From an uncultured Bacillota bacterium (GTDB lineage Bacteria > Bacillota > Clostridia > Christensenellales > QAND01), in assembly GCA_905188085.1 (NCBI GenBank), contig CAJJKN010000004.1:94538-158537 (forward strand): 64,000 nucleotides of DNA, read 5' to 3'. Below the pieces are notes generated by a model. The model saw only the letters and a program-made list of their open reading frames with translations. It was not told where the DNA came from and did no database searches. Shown here piece by piece: positions 33,613 to 42,173 of the stretch. The position numbers and the translations under genes were made by a program. Numbering within the stretch: position 1 is the stretch's first letter; every line of letters begins with the position of its first letter.

Positions 33613-35338
33613 CTGCCTTGCTTTGCGAAGTATAAATTTCCCGATAGATTTCGTTTTCCTTTAACAGCTGCTCGTGTGTACCCACGGCGCTGATCGTGCC
33701 ATTTTCCATTACCACAATCCTGTCCGCGTCTTCCACAGAGGCCGTCCGCTGCGCTATGATGATTTTTGTGGTCTGCGGAATATAATGTTTCATCGCATCG
33801 CGAATCTTCGCATCCGTTTTCATATCCACCGCGCTTGTGGAATCATCCAAAATCAGGATTTTCGGTTTTTTCAACAGCGCCCTTGCAATGCAGAGCCGCT
33901 GCTTTTGCCCGCCGGATACGTTGGCGCCGCCCTGCTCGATGTAAGTGTCGTATCCATCCGGCCATTGCGAAATAAATTCATCCGCGCAGGCCAATTCACA
34001 AGCGTGCTTTAGCTCTTCCTCCGTGGCCTCTGGACTGCCCCAGCGCAGGTTTCCCTTTACCGTGCCGGAAAACAGCACGTTTTTCTGCAGCACAACCGCC
34101 ACCTGGTTTCGCAGCGTATCCAAATCATATTGTTTTACATCCGCGCCGCCCACCTTTACAACGCCTTCCGTTGCGTCATACAAGCGGGGAATCAGCTGCA
34201 CCAAGGAGGATTTGGACGAGCCCGTACCGCCGATAATCCCAATTGTTTCTCCGGAACGAATGTGCAAATCGATCTTAGACAACGCCATCCGTTCCGCGTT
34301 GGCCGCATATTTGAAATTCACCTGCTCAAAATCAACAGAGCCGTCCGCCACTTCATACAGCGGCTGTTTCGGGTTTTCCAACGTGCTCTGTTCTTGCAGC
34401 ACTTCCACAATTCTCTTTCCCGATTCGCCCGCCATGATAATCATCACAAACACCATAGACAGCATCATCAGGCTGTTCAGCATCATAAAGCTATACGTCA
34501 GTAAAGAAGAAAACTGCCCGATATCCAGCTGCAATCCTTTGGAAGAAATGATGGTGTAAGACCCAAAGGACAACACAAACACCATCACCGCATAGATACA
34601 AAACTGCATCAGCGGGCCGTTAAAGGCCAAAATGCGCTCTGCCTTTGTAAAATCCGCACACACATCCTCTGCCGCCGTGTCAAATTTTTCCTGTTCGTAG
34701 CCCTCTCTTACAAAGGATTTCACCACGCGCATCGCTTTCACGTTTTCCTGGATAGAGCTGTTCAGCCGATCGTATTTTTTGAATACCTTTTTGAAAAGCG
34801 GCATGGTTTTATAGATTACCATCCCCAGCCCTGTGCCCAAAACCGGAACCACGATCAGAAAAATCCAGGCCATTTTCCCCCCCATCACAAACGCCATCAC
34901 AAACGCAAACACCAGCATCAGCGGCGCGCGAATGGCTGTGCGGATGATCATCATGTATGCGTTTTGCACATTGGTAATGTCCGTCGTCATTCTTGTCACC
35001 AGCGAGGAGGACAAAAACTTGTCTATATTTTCAAAGGAAAACTTTTGAATGCTGTAAAACAAATCATGCCGCAGGTTTTTGGCCAGCCCGCAAGACGCCG
35101 TAGCGCAGGTGCTCCCCGCCCATGTGCCAAACATCAAAGACAGCCCCGCCATCAAGATCAAAATCAGGCCGTATTTCACAATGATATCCACGCTGCACCC
35201 CGCCTTGATCTGGTTTACCAATTGCGCGATGATAAACGGAATGGTACATTCCATCACCACCTCCATCGAAACCAAAATCGGCGTAGCGATAGAAGCCTTT
35301 TTATATTCCCGTATGCTCTTTGCCAATTCTTTTATCAT
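33593..35338 (-). CDS. Heterodimeric multidrug-type ABC exporter, subunit A
   Basis: A 581-residue half-transporter with a six-helix domain and an ATPase. Walker A reads GGTGSSKSS, with serine where the glycine before the lysine normally lies; the signature is NVSGGQKQRLC and Walker B ends ILILDDSTSAVD, with Asp in place of the catalytic Glu. These are the marks of the non-canonical half. Its partner (633 residues) supplies the catalytic glutamate. It lies downstream of a MarR-type regulator. Confidence 0.93.
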   Translation of the reverse strand: MIKELAKSIREYKKASIATPILVSMEVVMECTIPFIIAQLVNQIKAGCSVDIIVKYGLILILMAGLSLMFGTWAGSTCATASCGLAKNLRHDLFYSIQKFSFENIDKFLSSSLVTRMTTDITNVQNAYMMIIRTAIRAPLMLVFAFVMAFVMGGKMAWIFLIVVPVLGTGLGMVIYKTMPLFKKVFKKYDRLNSSIQENVKAMRVVKSFVREGYEQEKFDTAAEDVCADFTKAERILAFNGPLMQFCIYAVMVFVLSFGSYTIISSKGLQLDIGQFSSLLTYSFMMLNSLMMLSMVFVMIIMAGESGKRIVEVLQEQSTLENPKQPLYEVADGSVDFEQVNFKYAANAERMALSKIDLHIRSGETIGIIGGTGSSKSSLVQLIPRLYDATEGVVKVGGADVKQYDLDTLRNQVAVVLQKNVLFSGTVKGNLRWGSPEATEEELKHACELACADEFISQWPDGYDTYIEQGGANVSGGQKQRLCIARALLKKPKILILDDSTSAVDMKTDAKIRDAMKHYIPQTTKIIIAQRTASVEDADRIVVMENGTISAVGTHEQLLKENEIYREIYTSQSKAGETDEA

Positions 35339-35402
35339 TCCATCCCATCCTTTCTGTAATAAAAAAGCAGCACCCTTTTTTCAAAGCACCACTTGTCGTT
35401 TT

Positions 35403-35894
35403 TTAATTTTTATGCCCCTGCTTGGCATGCTTTCTTTCCGTTTCGCCATCCCAGCGCTGTTCCAGCGCCTTCCAATGGCCGGTAACGGGTTCCAATAAAT
35501 CATGCAGCTGTTTGCATTGCTCTTCCGTTAAACAGGACAGCATTTCTCTGGCCCGCGTATCGTATTCCTGTTTCAATTGCTCTGCGCACAGCTTTCCCTT
35601 TTGCGTCAATTTGAGCACCAGGCAGCGCCCGTCCTTTTCGCTCTTTTCCTTTTTCAATAGGCCGTCCGCTTCCATCTTGATAATGCACTCGCTCAGCGAG
35701 CCGGACTTAATATGTAAAACATCCTGCAATTCCCGCTGCAAAAGCTCTTTATGGTCCAACAACGCCACCAAAATTCTTCGTTTTCCTTCTCTATCGCCCA
35801 TTCTGAAATACAAAAAATGGCCGCAAAAGCGAAGCTGGTGAATCACTTCATGCGAAATCGGCTTTGGGTTTCTGTTCTTTTGTTCTTCTCTCAT
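35403..35894 (-). CDS. MarR family transcriptional regulator
   Basis: A 163-residue winged-helix protein. The MarR core is visible (KRRILVALLDHKELLQRELQDVLHIKSGSLSECIIKMEADGLLKKEKSEKDGRCLVLKLTQKGK), flanked by helical dimerisation segments. It heads a transcript with the two ABC genes and has a perfect palindrome over its promoter, so it probably represses the exporter until an inducer binds. Confidence 0.92.
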   Translation of the reverse strand: MREEQKNRNPKPISHEVIHQLRFCGHFLYFRMGDREGKRRILVALLDHKELLQRELQDVLHIKSGSLSECIIKMEADGLLKKEKSEKDGRCLVLKLTQKGKLCAEQLKQEYDTRAREMLSCLTEEQCKQLHDLLEPVTGHWKALEQRWDGETERKHAKQGHKN

Positions 35895-35900
35895 GATTGT

Positions 35901-35929
35901 ATATTAGCAGTTCTTTTAGAAAATGTCAA
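35901..35929 (-). promoter_or_regulatory. Promoter of the marR-ABC operon
   Basis: TTGACA, 17-base spacer, TAATAT on the minus strand, with the -10 only 6 bases before the ATG. The message would be leaderless or nearly so, or the start lies further in. Confidence 0.8.
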
Positions 35930-35939
35930 GGGCCCTTGA
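35926..35939. promoter_or_regulatory. Candidate MarR operator
   Basis: TCAAGGGCCCTTGA is a perfect 14-base palindrome overlapping the -35 box of the marR promoter. Confidence 0.7.
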
Positions 35940-35968
35940 TATTTACCTTTATAGCTCTTTGGAGATAA

Positions 35969-36006
35969 AAAAATACCGTAATTCTATTCGAATTACGGTA
36001 TTTTTT
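35969..36006 (-). terminator. Terminator of the tRNA-Ser gene
   Basis: AAATACCGTAATTC/GAATTACGGTATTT with a 5-base loop and T runs on both strands. It lies right after the tRNA 3' end. Confidence 0.88.
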
Positions 36007-36007
36007 C

Positions 36008-36098
<91 letters not shown>

Positions 36099-36143
36099 AT
36101 GGTCCTTTTCTCAAATTATATTCAAAAAGTTTGTCCGCGGACT

Positions 36144-36171
36144 ATTATATCATATTTTGCTCAAAATACAA
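36144..36171 (-). promoter_or_regulatory. Promoter of tRNA-Ser
   Basis: TTGTAT, 16-base spacer, TATAAT on the minus strand, 45 bases before the tRNA. Confidence 0.75.
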
Positions 36172-36250
36172 GAGAAATTTATTTCTCCTTCCGTTTCAAA
36201 ATTTCCGGTTTTTCCCAGCGTATTTATTTCCCTTTTGCCCATACTAAAAC

Positions 36251-36441
36251 CACGGACAGCTGAGAACGAGCTGCATGGCAAAGCCCCAAACACCGGGCCG
36301 TAAAATTACGTTGGTTTCAAATTCACAACCGCCATGCATCATGGCTCCGCATAGAATCCAGGACCATATTTCTGTTTATGGCACATCCCTGTTTTCACCC
36401 CAACGCGGCGCACAAACATTCTCATACAAAGTTGATCCGTG
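36251..36441. other. Candidate structured RNA, strand unknown
   Basis: No protein is supported here. The sequence is closed by CACGGA (36251-36256) and TCCGTG (36436-36441). Inside are CAGCT/AGCTG (36257-36261 with 36269-36273), CGTTGG/CCAACG (36309-36314 with 36400-36405), GCCATG/CATGGC (36331-36336 with 36340-36345), CAGG/CCTG (36359-36362 with 36388-36391) and CCATA/TATGG (36364-36368 with 36377-36381). The helices are nested, none crossing. On the plus strand a -10-like CATACT (36240-36245) would place a start at the first helix, but there is no -35. I do not recognise a known RNA family. Confidence 0.45.
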
Positions 36442-36548
36442 AAAAAAGGCGGAAGCGAAAGGAATGCTCCCCCGGCAAAACGGTTTTTCCGTTTTTGCCA
36501 CTGGGACGCCGGCAAACTCCATTTGCCCATTCCTATGTTTCCGCCTTT
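36442..36548 (-). terminator. Three-way-junction terminator or small RNA after ktrA
   Basis: On the minus strand, the outer helix AAAGGCGGAA/TTCCGCCTTT and AGGAATG/CATTCCT (36460-36466 with 36528-36534) enclose two hairpins: GGCAAA/TTTGCC (36511-36516 with 36522-36527) and GGCAAAACGG/CCGTTTTTGCC (36474-36483 with 36489-36499). Six T follow, so it works as the ktr terminator, but it is far more elaborate than the others in the window. Confidence 0.65.
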
Positions 36549-36555
36549 GTGTTTT

Positions 36556-37203
36556 CTAATCGTGCAGCTTTACCAGCGCCTTGGTTTCCCCGATCGCCAG
36601 CAGCGTATCTCCTTTTTGCAGCACTTCTTCCGGCAAAGGATTTACCATAATCTTTCCATCCCTTCTCAGCGCCACAATATTGATCTTATACCTTCCGCGC
36701 ACATCGCTTTCTCGGATGGATTCCCCCCAAAGGGATTGCGGGGTGTTGATCTCCATCATGCTGTATTCTTCGGATAGGGTGATAAATTCCAACACATCGG
36801 ACTGTACAAGGCTGTGCGCAAATCGTTTTCCCATGTCCCGCTCTGGATAGACCACGCGGTCCGCTCCGATTTTCAACAAAATTCTGGCTTGCTTGTCGCT
36901 GCCCACTTTGCACACCACATGCTCCACGCCCATCTCTTTTAACGTCAGCGTCGTAAAGATGCTGGCCTGCACATCACTGTTTCCTATGGCCACCACCACA
37001 ATATCAAAATCGTTCATGCCCAGCGAACGCAGCGCCTGCTCATCCATCACATCCGCCTGCACACAGTTTGTCAGCGAAGACGCCATCTGCTCTACCACCG
37101 TTTCATTGGCGTCCACGCCCAGCACATCATGCCCCATTTCCATCAGTGTGCCGGCCAGTGCTCTGCCAAACCGGCCCAGCCCCAAAATTGCAATTTGTTT
37201 CAT
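36556..37203 (-). CDS. ktrA: Ktr potassium uptake system, regulatory subunit KtrA
   Basis: A 215-residue cytoplasmic RCK protein that gates KtrB. The RCK_N domain starts IAILGLGRFGRALAGTLMEMGHDVLGVDAN, a Rossmann motif for nucleotide binding; RCK_C covers about 140-215 (SDVRGRYKINIVALRRDGKIMVNPLPEEVLQKGDTLLAIG), the region that binds c-di-AMP in this family. It lies 12 bases after ktrB. Confidence 0.93.
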   Translation of the reverse strand: MKQIAILGLGRFGRALAGTLMEMGHDVLGVDANETVVEQMASSLTNCVQADVMDEQALRSLGMNDFDIVVVAIGNSDVQASIFTTLTLKEMGVEHVVCKVGSDKQARILLKIGADRVVYPERDMGKRFAHSLVQSDVLEFITLSEEYSMMEINTPQSLWGESIRESDVRGRYKINIVALRRDGKIMVNPLPEEVLQKGDTLLAIGETKALVKLHD

Positions 37204-37215
37204 CTTATTTTCTCC

Positions 37216-38595
37216 TTACCCTATCATAATACGGCTTTCCGGATATCGAATCGCGCTCTTTTTCTGCCCGTTTGCCAGCGCAGTGGTAATCGTCAACGGT
37301 CCTACCCTACCGCAGAACATCAAAAACATCAAAATTAATTTGCTGCTCGAAGACAAATTCGGCGTTAGCCCGCAACTGAGGCCCACCGTGGCCAGCGCGG
37401 AAATGCATTCATACAGCGCCGTTTCCAAGGTCACCTGCGGATTGTTTGTTTCTATTACGCAAATCAACAGCGTGGACAAAAGCACCAGCATCATTGCAAG
37501 AACCGCAATCGCCGCCGCCCTTCGGATTAAATCCTTCCCCAGGCTCCGCTTTCCTATCACGGCCTCCTGCCGGCCGCACACAATGGAATACGTTGTCAAC
37601 AGCAGCACAAAAAACGTCGTCACCTTGATGCCGCCGCCGGTGGATCCCGGCGCCGCCCCGATAAACATCAAAATCAGCGTCAGCAAAAAGCTTCCGTTTG
37701 TCATGGTGCCCTGGTCTATGCTGTTAAACCCGGCCGTACGGGTCGTCACGCTTTGAAACGCGCCCGCCAGCACCTTTTCCCCCGCAGGCAGCGGCCCCAT
37801 CGTCGCAGGGTTGTTCCATTCCATCAGTGTAAACAGCACAGTCCCCGCTATAACCAGCACCGCCGTCATGCTCAGCGCCAATTTTGTATGCAACGAAAAC
37901 TTTTTCCACCTGTGTTCTTTCCATACATCATAAATCACCGTAAACCCGAGGCCACCCAGAATAATCAACATCATTACAGTTAAATTCAGCCCCACATCGC
38001 CGGTATATGCTGTGAGCGACTGAAATTGGCCGAGCGGATCCAATCCCGCATTGCAAAAGGCCGAAATCGCGATGAATACGCTGTAAAACACTCCGGTTTT
38101 CAAGCCAAATTTCGGCACAAAGGAAAAAGCAAGCAGCACCGCGCCGGTCGTTTCAATCAAAATTGTGATGGATACCACATTGCGGATCAGCCGCACCATC
38201 CCCGCCAGCGAATCCTGGTTCATAGATTCCTGAATTAACATGCGTTGTTTGAGCGTGATCCGCTTTCTCATCATTCGAAACAATACGGTAGCGATGGTCA
38301 TAAACCCAAGGCCGCCCAGCTGAATCAAGCACAAAATAACAAAATGTCCCACATGGGAAAACGCCAACCCCGTATCCACCACAATCAATCCCGTTACGCA
38401 TACGGAGGTTGTGGCGGTAAACATTCCGTTTAACAGGCCGATGCTCTGCCCCGTTGCCGAGCAAATCGGCAGCGACAAAAGCAATCCGCCCACAAAAATC
38501 ACGCCAAAAAAGCCCAGCACAATCCATTGTGCCGGCTTCATTCGTTTCCATAATGGCAAAAAATATTTTCTCTTTTCTTTCTCTTCTCTTTCCAA
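37216..38595 (-). CDS. ktrB: Ktr potassium uptake system, channel subunit KtrB
   Basis: A membrane protein of 459 residues with four M1-P-M2 repeats of the TrkH/KtrB superfamily. Filter-like segments include TATTSVCVTGLIVVDTG, ISAFCNAGLDPLG, SVTTRTAGFNSID and ISALATVGLSCGLTP. It forms a Na+-dependent K+ channel with KtrA. The start is TTG 38595 with GGCGGAG upstream; ATG 38541 is an alternative. Its promoter has no ydaO/c-di-AMP riboswitch that I can see. Confidence 0.93.
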   Translation of the reverse strand: MEREEKEKRKYFLPLWKRMKPAQWIVLGFFGVIFVGGLLLSLPICSATGQSIGLLNGMFTATTSVCVTGLIVVDTGLAFSHVGHFVILCLIQLGGLGFMTIATVLFRMMRKRITLKQRMLIQESMNQDSLAGMVRLIRNVVSITILIETTGAVLLAFSFVPKFGLKTGVFYSVFIAISAFCNAGLDPLGQFQSLTAYTGDVGLNLTVMMLIILGGLGFTVIYDVWKEHRWKKFSLHTKLALSMTAVLVIAGTVLFTLMEWNNPATMGPLPAGEKVLAGAFQSVTTRTAGFNSIDQGTMTNGSFLLTLILMFIGAAPGSTGGGIKVTTFFVLLLTTYSIVCGRQEAVIGKRSLGKDLIRRAAAIAVLAMMLVLLSTLLICVIETNNPQVTLETALYECISALATVGLSCGLTPNLSSSSKLILMFLMFCGRVGPLTITTALANGQKKSAIRYPESRIMIG

Positions 38596-38626
38596 ACGGC
38601 TCTCCGCCCAACGTTTTGTTTTTTCT

Positions 38627-38655
38627 ATTATAGTATATCAAGCAACCCAATACAA
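38627..38655 (-). promoter_or_regulatory. Promoter of ktrBA
   Basis: TTGTAT, 17-base spacer, TATAAT on the minus strand, about 30 bases before the ktrB start. Confidence 0.8.
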
Positions 38656-38703
38656 TTTGTTAATAAATAGTTAATTTTTCATTAACCATTATTGTTCTTG
38701 ATT

Positions 38704-38741
38704 TAAAAAGTGCCCCTAAGGAATTTCTTATGGGGCACTTT
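38704..38741 (-). terminator. Terminator of the VOC-protein gene
   Basis: AAAGTGCCCC/GGGGCACTTT with a 15-base loop and T residues on the minus strand. Confidence 0.8.
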
Positions 38742-38746
38742 GTCAT

Positions 38747-39145
38747 TCACTTCACATGGAAAAACTCAATCTGTTCCCCTACCGGCCCAAAACAAAAGGC
38801 AATTCTGGCAGGGTACGGCGGGTCGGACGGAATCACAATCTCTTTAGGCTCCACAAACACCTCATACCCCGCTTCCTTTACGGCCTTTACACAGCCGTCC
38901 ACATCTTGCGTGGCAAGGGCAAAATGGCGTACCGCGCCTTCCTCGCGCCTGTCCTCCCCGCTTGCAAACACTTCAATGATCCCGTTTCCGGTATCCAGCA
39001 TTGCGCCGCTGCCTTTTTCTTCTCCCCAGGTTCTTACAAGCTTAATTTGCAAAATATCGCGATAAAACCGCACAGTCTCCTGAAAATTTTCCACGCCGTT
39101 GCATTTCAGCGCAACATGATGAATACCCGTGATCAATGGCTCCAT
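38747..39145 (-). CDS. VOC family protein (glyoxalase/dioxygenase fold)
   Basis: A 132-residue protein. The beta-alpha-beta-beta-beta units are visible: TGIHHVALKCNGVENFQETVRFYRDILQIKLVRTWGEE and VRHFALATQDVDGCVKAVKEAGYEVFVEP, with metal-ligand candidates His in IHHVA, Glu in GIIEVF, His in VRHFAL and Glu in GEQIEFF. This resembles lactoylglutathione lyase-like enzymes, but the substrate cannot be told. The start is ATG 39145, after GAGGAGG; the longer frame would cover the upstream terminator. Confidence 0.85.
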   Translation of the reverse strand: MEPLITGIHHVALKCNGVENFQETVRFYRDILQIKLVRTWGEEKGSGAMLDTGNGIIEVFASGEDRREEGAVRHFALATQDVDGCVKAVKEAGYEVFVEPKEIVIPSDPPYPARIAFCFGPVGEQIEFFHVK

Positions 39146-39180
39146 GATTTTCCTCCTCAAAGTTTTATTTTTAGCTTCAT

Positions 39181-39212
39181 AAAAAGCGCGCGGCTTTGCG
39201 CGCTTTTTTATT
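39181..39212. terminator. Terminator between trkH and the VOC-protein gene
   Basis: AAAAAGCGCGC/GCGCGCTTTTT with a 5-6 base loop. It overlaps the end of trkH; on the minus strand it ends the trk transcript. Confidence 0.88.
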
Positions 39213-40650
39213 TTTTCATCCATGTGGAATGCGATAATGCAAACAACACCGGATAAATTTCCAATCTTCCCAAAAGCATGGCAATGGAAAGCACGATTTT
39301 TGAAAAGGCCGAATAGCCCGCAAAGCTGCTCAGCGGCCCCACCAGGCCCAACCCGGGGCCTACGTTGTTATAACAGGCCGCCACGGCGCTGAAGTTGGTT
39401 TCAAAATCAAACGGCTCAAAACACAGCAGCAAAAACGCCAGAATAAAGCCCGCCATATACAAAACAAAATAGTTGTTTACGCTACTCAGTGTGGATTCAT
39501 CCACCTTTTTCCCTTCCAGCCGGGCCACCGCCACAGACCGCGGATGCAAAATATGCGTCAGTTCCCTGCGCGCCGCTTTGCCCATCAGCAAAATTCTCGA
39601 AACCTTCAAGCCGCCCGCCGTGGAGCCCGCACAGCCGCCCACAAACATCAACATCAGCAAAATCCCCTTGGATAGGCTGGGCCACAGGTTGAAATCCGTT
39701 GTGGAAAACCCTGTCGTAGTGATGATAGACGACACCTGAAACGACGAATGGCGCAGCGCATCCGCCACATTATGATAGATTGGGTAAATATTGATGGTAA
39801 TGATCAAAATAGAGGCCAGCGAAATGCCGATATACCACCACAATTCTTCGCTTTTTACCACCGCACGAAATTTTTTGATCAACAGCAGATAATATAAATT
39901 GAAATTCACGCCAAACAGCAGCATGAAAATCGCAATCACCCATTGCAAATACGGGCTGTATCCGCCTACGCTGTTTGCCATAATGCCAAAACCGCCCGTG
40001 CCCGCCGTTGCAAACGAATGCAGTGCGCTTTCAAACAGCGACATGCCGCCGCATATCAGCAGGATCATTTCCAATATCGTCATAACGATATAGATCAAAT
40101 ATAAAATTTTAGCCGTATCTTTGGTTTTCGGCACCAATTTCCCCACAATGGGGCCCGGCACCTCTGCCCGCAGGATATGAATGGTGCGGTCCGAAATACT
40201 CGGCACAATGGCCATGATAAACACCAGCACGCCCATGCCGCCGATCCAATGCGTAAAGCTTCGCCAAAACAACAGCCCGCAGCTCATGCTTTCCACATCC
40301 GTCAAAATGGAAGCCCCGGTTGTGGTAAACCCGCTCACCGTTTCAAAAAACGCATCCGCAAATGAGGGAATTTCCCTGCTGATGACAAACGGCAACGCTC
40401 CCACGGCTGAAAGCGCCATCCACGCCAGCGCCACGATCACAAACCCTTCTTTGGCATAGATCAGTCTGTCTTTGGGCTTGCAAATCCAGGTCAGCATATA
40501 GCCTATTACCAGCGCAAGGCCCATGGTCATGATAAACGCCTGGGCGCAGGATTCATGATACCAGAACGAAACCAGCAAAGGCAGAATCATCAGCACAGCT
40601 TCCAGCTTTACCATCTGGCCAATCATACAGAATACCATTCTACGATTCAT
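39208..40650 (-). CDS. trkH: Trk potassium uptake protein TrkH
   Basis: A membrane protein of 480 residues with the four-repeat TrkH/KtrB channel fold. Segments such as ETVSGFTTTGASIL, LHSFATAGTGGFGIMANSVGGY, SSIITTTGFSTTDFNLWP and AAVAACYNNVGPGLGLVGP mark the four selectivity filters. It takes up K+ together with the TrkA protein encoded 17 bases upstream. Longer than the nearby KtrB, with two extra N-terminal helices, as expected for TrkH. Confidence 0.94.
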   Translation of the reverse strand: MNRRMVFCMIGQMVKLEAVLMILPLLVSFWYHESCAQAFIMTMGLALVIGYMLTWICKPKDRLIYAKEGFVIVALAWMALSAVGALPFVISREIPSFADAFFETVSGFTTTGASILTDVESMSCGLLFWRSFTHWIGGMGVLVFIMAIVPSISDRTIHILRAEVPGPIVGKLVPKTKDTAKILYLIYIVMTILEMILLICGGMSLFESALHSFATAGTGGFGIMANSVGGYSPYLQWVIAIFMLLFGVNFNLYYLLLIKKFRAVVKSEELWWYIGISLASILIITINIYPIYHNVADALRHSSFQVSSIITTTGFSTTDFNLWPSLSKGILLMLMFVGGCAGSTAGGLKVSRILLMGKAARRELTHILHPRSVAVARLEGKKVDESTLSSVNNYFVLYMAGFILAFLLLCFEPFDFETNFSAVAACYNNVGPGLGLVGPLSSFAGYSAFSKIVLSIAMLLGRLEIYPVLFALSHSTWMKK

Positions 40651-40667
40651 CGCTTGCCGCCCTATCC

Positions 40668-42026
40668 TTATGCTTGAATATCCGCTAGATCACGCAGGCG
40701 CTGCCCTGCCGCCAATACAATCACGCGATCTCCCGCCAAAATCACATCATCCCCGGAAGGCAAGATCGTCTTTCTGCCACGCATAATACCCGCAATCAAC
40801 ACGTTCTCCTTTAATTTCAGCTCTTTTAGCGGCACATCCAGCAGCCTGAGCCCCGGGCGCACATTGAATTCCAGCGCCTCGGCTTTTCCGTCTACCAGTT
40901 TATACAGCGTTTCCACGTTGCTTCCCATAGAGTTTTCCAAGGCCCTGGCAAACCGCACCAGAATGTTGGCCGTTGCCTGCCTGGGCGAAATAATGCTTTC
41001 CAAATCCAGCTTTTGCGCCATGGGCGCCAATTCATCTCGGTTGATCTTCGGCATAACTTTCGGCACATTCTGCATGGAGGCAAACAGGGAAATTAAAATA
41101 TTCTCTTCATCCATCCCCGTCAGCGCTACAAACGCATCCATCGAGCGAATGCCCTCTTCCAAAAGCAGCTCCTGCAGCGCGCCGTCGCCGTGAATCACCG
41201 TTGCCTTAGGCAATAAATTGCTCAATTGTGCACAGCGGGCCGCGTCTTTTTCTATGATCTTTACAGTGCTGCCGATGTTGCCCATCTTTTGCGCCAGATA
41301 ATAGGCGATTCTGCTTCCGCCCAAAATCATCACGTTTTTGGCTTGTTTTTGCTGCACGCCCAGCATCTTCAACAGTTTTTGAGACTCCACCGGTGCTGCC
41401 GTAATGCCGATTTTGTCGCCGCTTTTCAGCTTAAAGTTGCCGTCCGGAATATAGACCTGGTCCCCCCTTTGCACGGTACAAACCAGATATTCGGCCTTAT
41501 ATTTTTCCCTCATCCTGCTGACGCTTAACCCGTCGAGCTTGGAATCTTGCCGAATACGAAATTCCACCATCTCCAAATTGCGCATGGAAAAGTTTTCCAC
41601 CTTGGCAGCCGACGGCAGCTTTAACACGTTATAAATTTCCTGCGCCGCCAGCTTTTCCGGATTGATGGCCATAGAAAGCTCCAGCTGCTGTTTGATAAAC
41701 CCGCGGCTATATGCGTTGTATTCGGGGTTGCGGATTCTGGCAATGGTGTGCTGCGCGCCCATTTTTTTGGCCAAAAAACAGCTCAGCATGTTCAGTTCGT
41801 CCGATTCTGTCACCGCCACAAACATCTGCGCTTTATCAACGCCCGCCTCATCCAATATTTCGCAATTGGCCCCGTTGCCGCAAACACCCATCACATCGTA
41901 TATGTTTGCTATTTCCGTCAATACATCCGGGTTTTCATCAATGGCTACAATATCGTGCCCTTCCGCCACAAGGCTGGCCAGAATAGTCGTCCCGATTTTT
42001 CCGCAGCCTACGACTATGATGTTCAT
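40668..42026 (-). CDS. trkA: Trk system regulatory subunit TrkA
   Basis: A 452-residue cytoplasmic protein with two tandem RCK units. The first starts NIIVVGCGKIGTTILASLVAEGHDIVAIDEN and the second NVMILGGSRIAYYLAQKMGNIGSTVKIIEKD at about residue 233; each is followed by a TrkA_C domain. Binds nucleotides and gates TrkH. AGGGG precedes ATG 42026. Its operon with trkH sits next to ktrBA, so the region carries two K+ systems of the same superfamily. Confidence 0.95.
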   Translation of the reverse strand: MNIIVVGCGKIGTTILASLVAEGHDIVAIDENPDVLTEIANIYDVMGVCGNGANCEILDEAGVDKAQMFVAVTESDELNMLSCFLAKKMGAQHTIARIRNPEYNAYSRGFIKQQLELSMAINPEKLAAQEIYNVLKLPSAAKVENFSMRNLEMVEFRIRQDSKLDGLSVSRMREKYKAEYLVCTVQRGDQVYIPDGNFKLKSGDKIGITAAPVESQKLLKMLGVQQKQAKNVMILGGSRIAYYLAQKMGNIGSTVKIIEKDAARCAQLSNLLPKATVIHGDGALQELLLEEGIRSMDAFVALTGMDEENILISLFASMQNVPKVMPKINRDELAPMAQKLDLESIISPRQATANILVRFARALENSMGSNVETLYKLVDGKAEALEFNVRPGLRLLDVPLKELKLKENVLIAGIMRGRKTILPSGDDVILAGDRVIVLAAGQRLRDLADIQA

Positions 42027-42052
42027 CCCCTATCCCCTACAAAACAAGATTT

Positions 42053-42090
42053 GATAGCTCTAATCTATCACCTTATTTGAAAATTGACAA
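42053..42090 (-). promoter_or_regulatory. Promoter of trkAH with possible operator
   Basis: TTGTCA (42085-42090), 17-base spacer, TAGATT (42062-42067) on the minus strand. GATAG/CTATC (42053-42069) forms an inverted repeat over the -10. Confidence 0.6.
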
Positions 42091-42131
42091 TGCCGCAGCT
42101 TTAAACTTTGCTTTTCTTAAATTTATGCATA

Positions 42132-42157
42132 GAAAAAAGCGAAATACCCTTTCGCTT
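42132..42157 (-). terminator. Terminator after the SRP RNA
   Basis: AAGCGAAA/TTTCGCTT with a 5-base loop and T residues on the minus strand. A T6 run directly at the SRP RNA 3' end may already stop transcription. Confidence 0.75.
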
Positions 42158-42173
42158 TGCTTTTTATAAAAAA

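Noticed and set aside
36339..36777. Open frames on both strands in and beyond the ktrA 3' region
   Set aside because: They overlap ktrA or the structured RNA candidates, lack ribosome sites and do not look like protein.
38596..38740. c-di-AMP (ydaO) riboswitch ahead of ktrB
   Set aside because: The leader is only about 30 bases after the promoter, too short for that aptamer.
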